Positions 61,411-64,000 of a stretch of DNA of 64,000 bases are shown in pieces. Position numbers and translations under genes: made by a program. Within the stretch, counting starts at the first letter, position 1. Each line of letters begins with the position of its first letter. Location of the stretch: the NCBI GenBank assembly GCA_029945945.1, contig JAQSDM010000011.1, positions 512,069-576,068 of the forward strand. Reading direction: 5' to 3'. Source of the stretch: Algoriphagus sp. Its GTDB lineage: Bacteria; Bacteroidota; Bacteroidia; Cytophagales; Cyclobacteriaceae. A model generated the notes under the pieces. That model saw only the letters and a program-made list of their open reading frames with translations, searched no databases and was not told where the DNA came from.

Positions 61411-63042
61411 TCAATTTCCTCCAATGCCAAACAAATCTCCTTTATTCCAGGAAGGTTTTTGGGAAGTTTGAGCAATAGAATAACTGATTAGGAAATTTAG
61501 CTGGACGTAAGTTTTGGCAGCGGTGAAATTGAAAATCCCATCCATTCCATCTGCTGGTTTATGGTAGTATTTGGCTCTCCATTCTTTTACAAAAGCATCT
61601 AAGTTAAATCCAAGAACATTGGTTTTGTTACCGTATTTGATATGCAAAGAAGGCACTCCATTCATGACGAAGCTGTATTGATCGCTTCGCACAAATCGGT
61701 TTTGCTCGGGCTCAGGATCTTTTTCCACCTCCAATTTCAGATAGTCTGCGGCAAATTTGACATTTCCCATGATGCTGGAATGCTCCGCTCCCAAGGGTAC
61801 AATTGATAGAAGCGGTGCAATTACCGAAGGCATATCTGTATTTACATTCGCAATAATTGAGGATCTGGGTACGGTCGGATTGGCGGCAAAATAGGAAGAG
61901 CCAACCAGCCCCATTTCCTCAGCGGTGACCATCACGATCAAAATTGATCGCTTAGGCCGTGCATTTCCCGATTTGTAAATTCTGGCAATCTCCAATAGTG
62001 AAGCAACACCGGAAGCATTGTCATGAGCTCCGTTGTAAATGGAATCTCCATCGACCGGGGTTCCTATTCCAATATGGTCAAGGTGAGCGGAATGAACCAC
62101 ATATTCACTTTTCAGTTTAGGATCAGTACCGGGAATCATGCCTATCAAATTGTAGCTTTCAAACTCGGTGTGTGAATTTGAATAACTGGCGGAAAAAGTA
62201 AAAGGAAACTCAAAAGATGAGTTTTTCATAACCTTAATATCAGCTAAGACTTTATCCAGATTTTTTCCGGAATTCAAGAAAAGACCCGTAAGGAAGGATT
62301 TGCTTCCATTTAGAGCAAAGCCCAGATTCCCTACGAAACCCCGGCCATAAGCAGTGATTTTTTCCGGATTCAGGGCCACATTAGACTGAAGGGTTGGATT
62401 GGGATTGGTGAATGGCAATCTTGGATTAACTAGGATCACGCCGATAGCTCCTTTGGAAAATGCCGTGTTCATTTTATTCCCCGGGCTGGTAAAATGCGAA
62501 ACCAAAGTGGAAGCAGGGATTCCATCCGGCACTCCCGCGACCATCACCAGCACTTTTCCCTTCAGGTCGATTCCTTCGTAATCGGAATATATGCCCGGAA
62601 TGTCCACTCCATATCCGACAAAGACCAAGGTACCTTCCCCTGATGCTTTTGAAAGCATGGGATGTGGCACTGGTTGGAAATCCTTTGCAAATATCAGAGA
62701 ATCCACATTACCGCTTTTATCCTTCAAGACTGCCTTGGCAGATGAATTATTCACTACAGTTTTCCTTAAAATCAATTTTTGAGTATACAATCCTGGATCT
62801 CCTCCGGGTTGGATACCCATCTTTTGGAACTGATCGATCACATAATCCACTGCCATTTGATAACCTTCCGTGCCGGGTAGTCGACCTTTCAGTTTGTCAT
62901 CGGCGAGGTAGGCAATGTGGTTTCGAATTGTTACCGTGTCAATTTGATCCATGGCTCGTTTGACCGAACCGGGGACGGATACTTTTTGGGAAAAAGCCTG
63001 AACAGAGATCAGGAGGAGCAACAGGGAAAGGTATTTATTCAT
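61411..63042 (-). CDS. exported M28 aminopeptidase with PA-domain insertion
   Basis: 543 residues from the ATG at 63042, which begins a signal peptide (MNKYLSLLLLLISVQAFSQ). A protease-associated (PA) domain (about 110-260, including 'ASGEGTLVFVGYGVD' and 'IDLKGKVLVMVAGVPDG') precedes the catalytic domain. The di-zinc ligands are in 'VHSAHLDHIGIG', 'GAHDNASGVASLLEIAR', 'VTAEEMGLVGSSYFA' (the catalytic and bridging Glu), 'NVNTDMPSV' and the late 'PSLHIKYG'. It removes N-terminal amino acids from peptides outside the inner membrane. Monocistronic. Confidence 0.92.
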   Translation of the reverse strand: MNKYLSLLLLLISVQAFSQKVSVPGSVKRAMDQIDTVTIRNHIAYLADDKLKGRLPGTEGYQMAVDYVIDQFQKMGIQPGGDPGLYTQKLILRKTVVNNSSAKAVLKDKSGNVDSLIFAKDFQPVPHPMLSKASGEGTLVFVGYGVDIPGIYSDYEGIDLKGKVLVMVAGVPDGIPASTLVSHFTSPGNKMNTAFSKGAIGVILVNPRLPFTNPNPTLQSNVALNPEKITAYGRGFVGNLGFALNGSKSFLTGLFLNSGKNLDKVLADIKVMKNSSFEFPFTFSASYSNSHTEFESYNLIGMIPGTDPKLKSEYVVHSAHLDHIGIGTPVDGDSIYNGAHDNASGVASLLEIARIYKSGNARPKRSILIVMVTAEEMGLVGSSYFAANPTVPRSSIIANVNTDMPSVIAPLLSIVPLGAEHSSIMGNVKFAADYLKLEVEKDPEPEQNRFVRSDQYSFVMNGVPSLHIKYGNKTNVLGFNLDAFVKEWRAKYYHKPADGMDGIFNFTAAKTYVQLNFLISYSIAQTSQKPSWNKGDLFGIGGN

Positions 63043-63399
63043 TTCAAAATTTGGGTTTTGAGAATAGTTGAAGAAAGATCTCAAAATATCCATCAATACT
63101 GGTTATCAACTCAAGTAAATACAGATTTGATTTAAAAACTACTTATTCTAATTAGCCAGGGATTCCGAATATTGAATTGATTGGAAAAAACTTGAAATTT
63201 TTGGCAAAAAATTCAATTGGGTTCAAGAAAAAATAATTTATTTTTAATTACTGTTTTGAAATAATTCATTGCAAAAATGAATTTAATTAAGTCTGAAATT
63301 TTGGGATACTTTTCATTGTTTTTTCATTGATGTGAATGGATTATTGAGGCAGCGGTATAATTATCATAATTAAATTTTTAACCTAAAACTTTTAAAATC
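63043..63399. other. AT-rich divergent intergenic region
   Basis: About 357 bases between the M28 peptidase and the terminal lipoprotein gene. Very AT-rich; no ORF and no copy of the repeated operator-like element. Confidence 0.4.
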
Positions 63400-64000
63400 A
63401 TGAGAAAATTAACAGCAATCCTATTCTTGGGAATGATTCTTTATTCCTGTACAGAAACTGAAAAACCAGACCAGTTAAACTTGGAAGAGAAAAATGAACA
63501 TTCAAGTGCATCAGGTTTTGATGGCAAAGAGGTAATCCAAATTCCATCTCAAGCTCCAAAAGGAAATCCTGAAAATGCCATGATCATGGCTTCTTTTACA
63601 CCTATCGAGGATGTGTCTGGAGATTACACTACAGAAACTACCCTTCTTGACATGTCCGGAATTCCTTGCTTCACAGATCTAACTAGTGTGACAGATGGAT
63701 TTTTAACATTGGATTTTGACAAGACCATGAATAAAAGACAGCCTGATAATGGTGCGTTTACATGCGGGTGGAATGGAACTTTTGGAAATTTCCCTGAAGT
63801 TGAAGGCCCAAATCCACATATTTTATATTCAAACGGACAAAATACTGTTTCGATTTCGCTTTCAGTTCCAGTAAAAACGTTCGGATTTGAAATAAAGGCA
63901 AATTTATTTGGTGGTCCTTTTGAATATCGAGTGGACTTTTATAGTGAAGGAAATTTGATAGGTTCAATAAATGAATTTCTAAATGCTCCATTCTTGGGAA
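63400..64000 (+). CDS. partial lipoprotein with a beta-sandwich domain
   Basis: An open frame from the ATG at 63400 runs past the right edge (200 codons seen, no stop). Signal 'MRKLTAILFLGMILYSC' ends in a lipobox Cys. A polar linker ('TETEKPDQLNLEEKNE') is followed by a beta-rich domain with 'SGIPCFTDLTSVTDGFLTL', 'GNFPEVEGPNPHILYSNGQ' and 'PVKTFGFEIKANLFGGPF' then 'EYRVDFYSEG'. The 'TFGFEI...F..EG' end is the strand pattern of bacterial exported beta-sandwich proteins that decorate surfaces. It may be a carbohydrate-binding or adhesive module. The function is unknown and the C-terminus is missing. Confidence 0.65.
   Translation, partial: MRKLTAILFLGMILYSCTETEKPDQLNLEEKNEHSSASGFDGKEVIQIPSQAPKGNPENAMIMASFTPIEDVSGDYTTETTLLDMSGIPCFTDLTSVTDGFLTLDFDKTMNKRQPDNGAFTCGWNGTFGNFPEVEGPNPHILYSNGQNTVSISLSVPVKTFGFEIKANLFGGPFEYRVDFYSEGNLIGSINEFLNAPFLG

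Noticed and set aside
1..64000. CRISPR array, tRNA, rRNA, insertion sequence or prophage
   Set aside because: I looked for regularly spaced repeats, tRNA-like cloverleaf sequences, transposase or integrase motifs and found none that I could support.

Overview
The window looks like a chromosomal segment of an aerobic, free-living Bacteroidota, most likely order Cytophagales (a Cyclobacteriaceae-like genome is my best guess). The reasons are AT-rich intergenic DNA with almost no Shine-Dalgarno sequences, many short lipoproteins with Bacteroidota-style lipoboxes, HisKA_2-type kinases with a LytTR regulator, exported sulfatases and peptidases, and many DUF6090-type proteins. I found no rRNA, tRNA, CRISPR array, transposase or integrase. 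The taxon is inferred from gene content only.

Layout. 0.6-6 kb: a TetR regulator broken by an in-frame stop, a long arylsulfatase, an outer-membrane barrel, a DUF202 membrane protein and an acetyltransferase. 6-13 kb: an NTF2-like lipoprotein, a glycine-zipper protein, an amidase, a DUF4251 protein, an outer-membrane protein and a purple-acid-phosphatase-like enzyme. 13.4-15.8 kb: three tandem membrane-anchored paralogues. 16-21.2 kb: gamma-glutamyltranspeptidase, sulfatase and S9 peptidase. 21.4-33.6 kb: a 7TM histidine kinase, an amidohydrolase followed by a fourth paralogue, DinB-like and dioxygenase genes, a TPR protein, then esterase, P1 peptidase and DUF885. 33.7-39.6 kb: a beta-propeller lipoprotein, a third sulfatase, a chimeric GGT/S9 gene relic and an APC permease. 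40-48.6 kb: seven more membrane-anchored paralogues, interrupted by a molybdenum hydroxylase pair. 48.7-55 kb: a minus-strand run of FIST, adenylate cyclase, an unrecognised 727-residue protein and a kelch-like lipoprotein. 55.2-56.1 kb: the last paralogue and a beheaded copy. 56.3-64 kb: NTF2-like proteins, a LytTR/kinase pair, a tandem alpha-beta-barrel protein, an M28 peptidase and a partial lipoprotein.

How it fits together. Many genes encode exported hydrolases that could strip sulfate, acyl and peptide groups from scavenged material (three sulfatases, GGT, S9, P1, M28, amidase, D-aminoacylase-like, DUF885). An amino-acid permease and envelope sensors accompany them.

The most unusual features are: (1) twelve intact paralogues plus one remnant of a single-pass membrane family, with three kinds of conserved leader but one shared body motif; (2) an open-frame chimera of GGT and S9 peptidase that has lost the catalytic residues of both; (3) a recurring upstream element with half-sites at a 21-bp period, which I propose is the LytTR operator.
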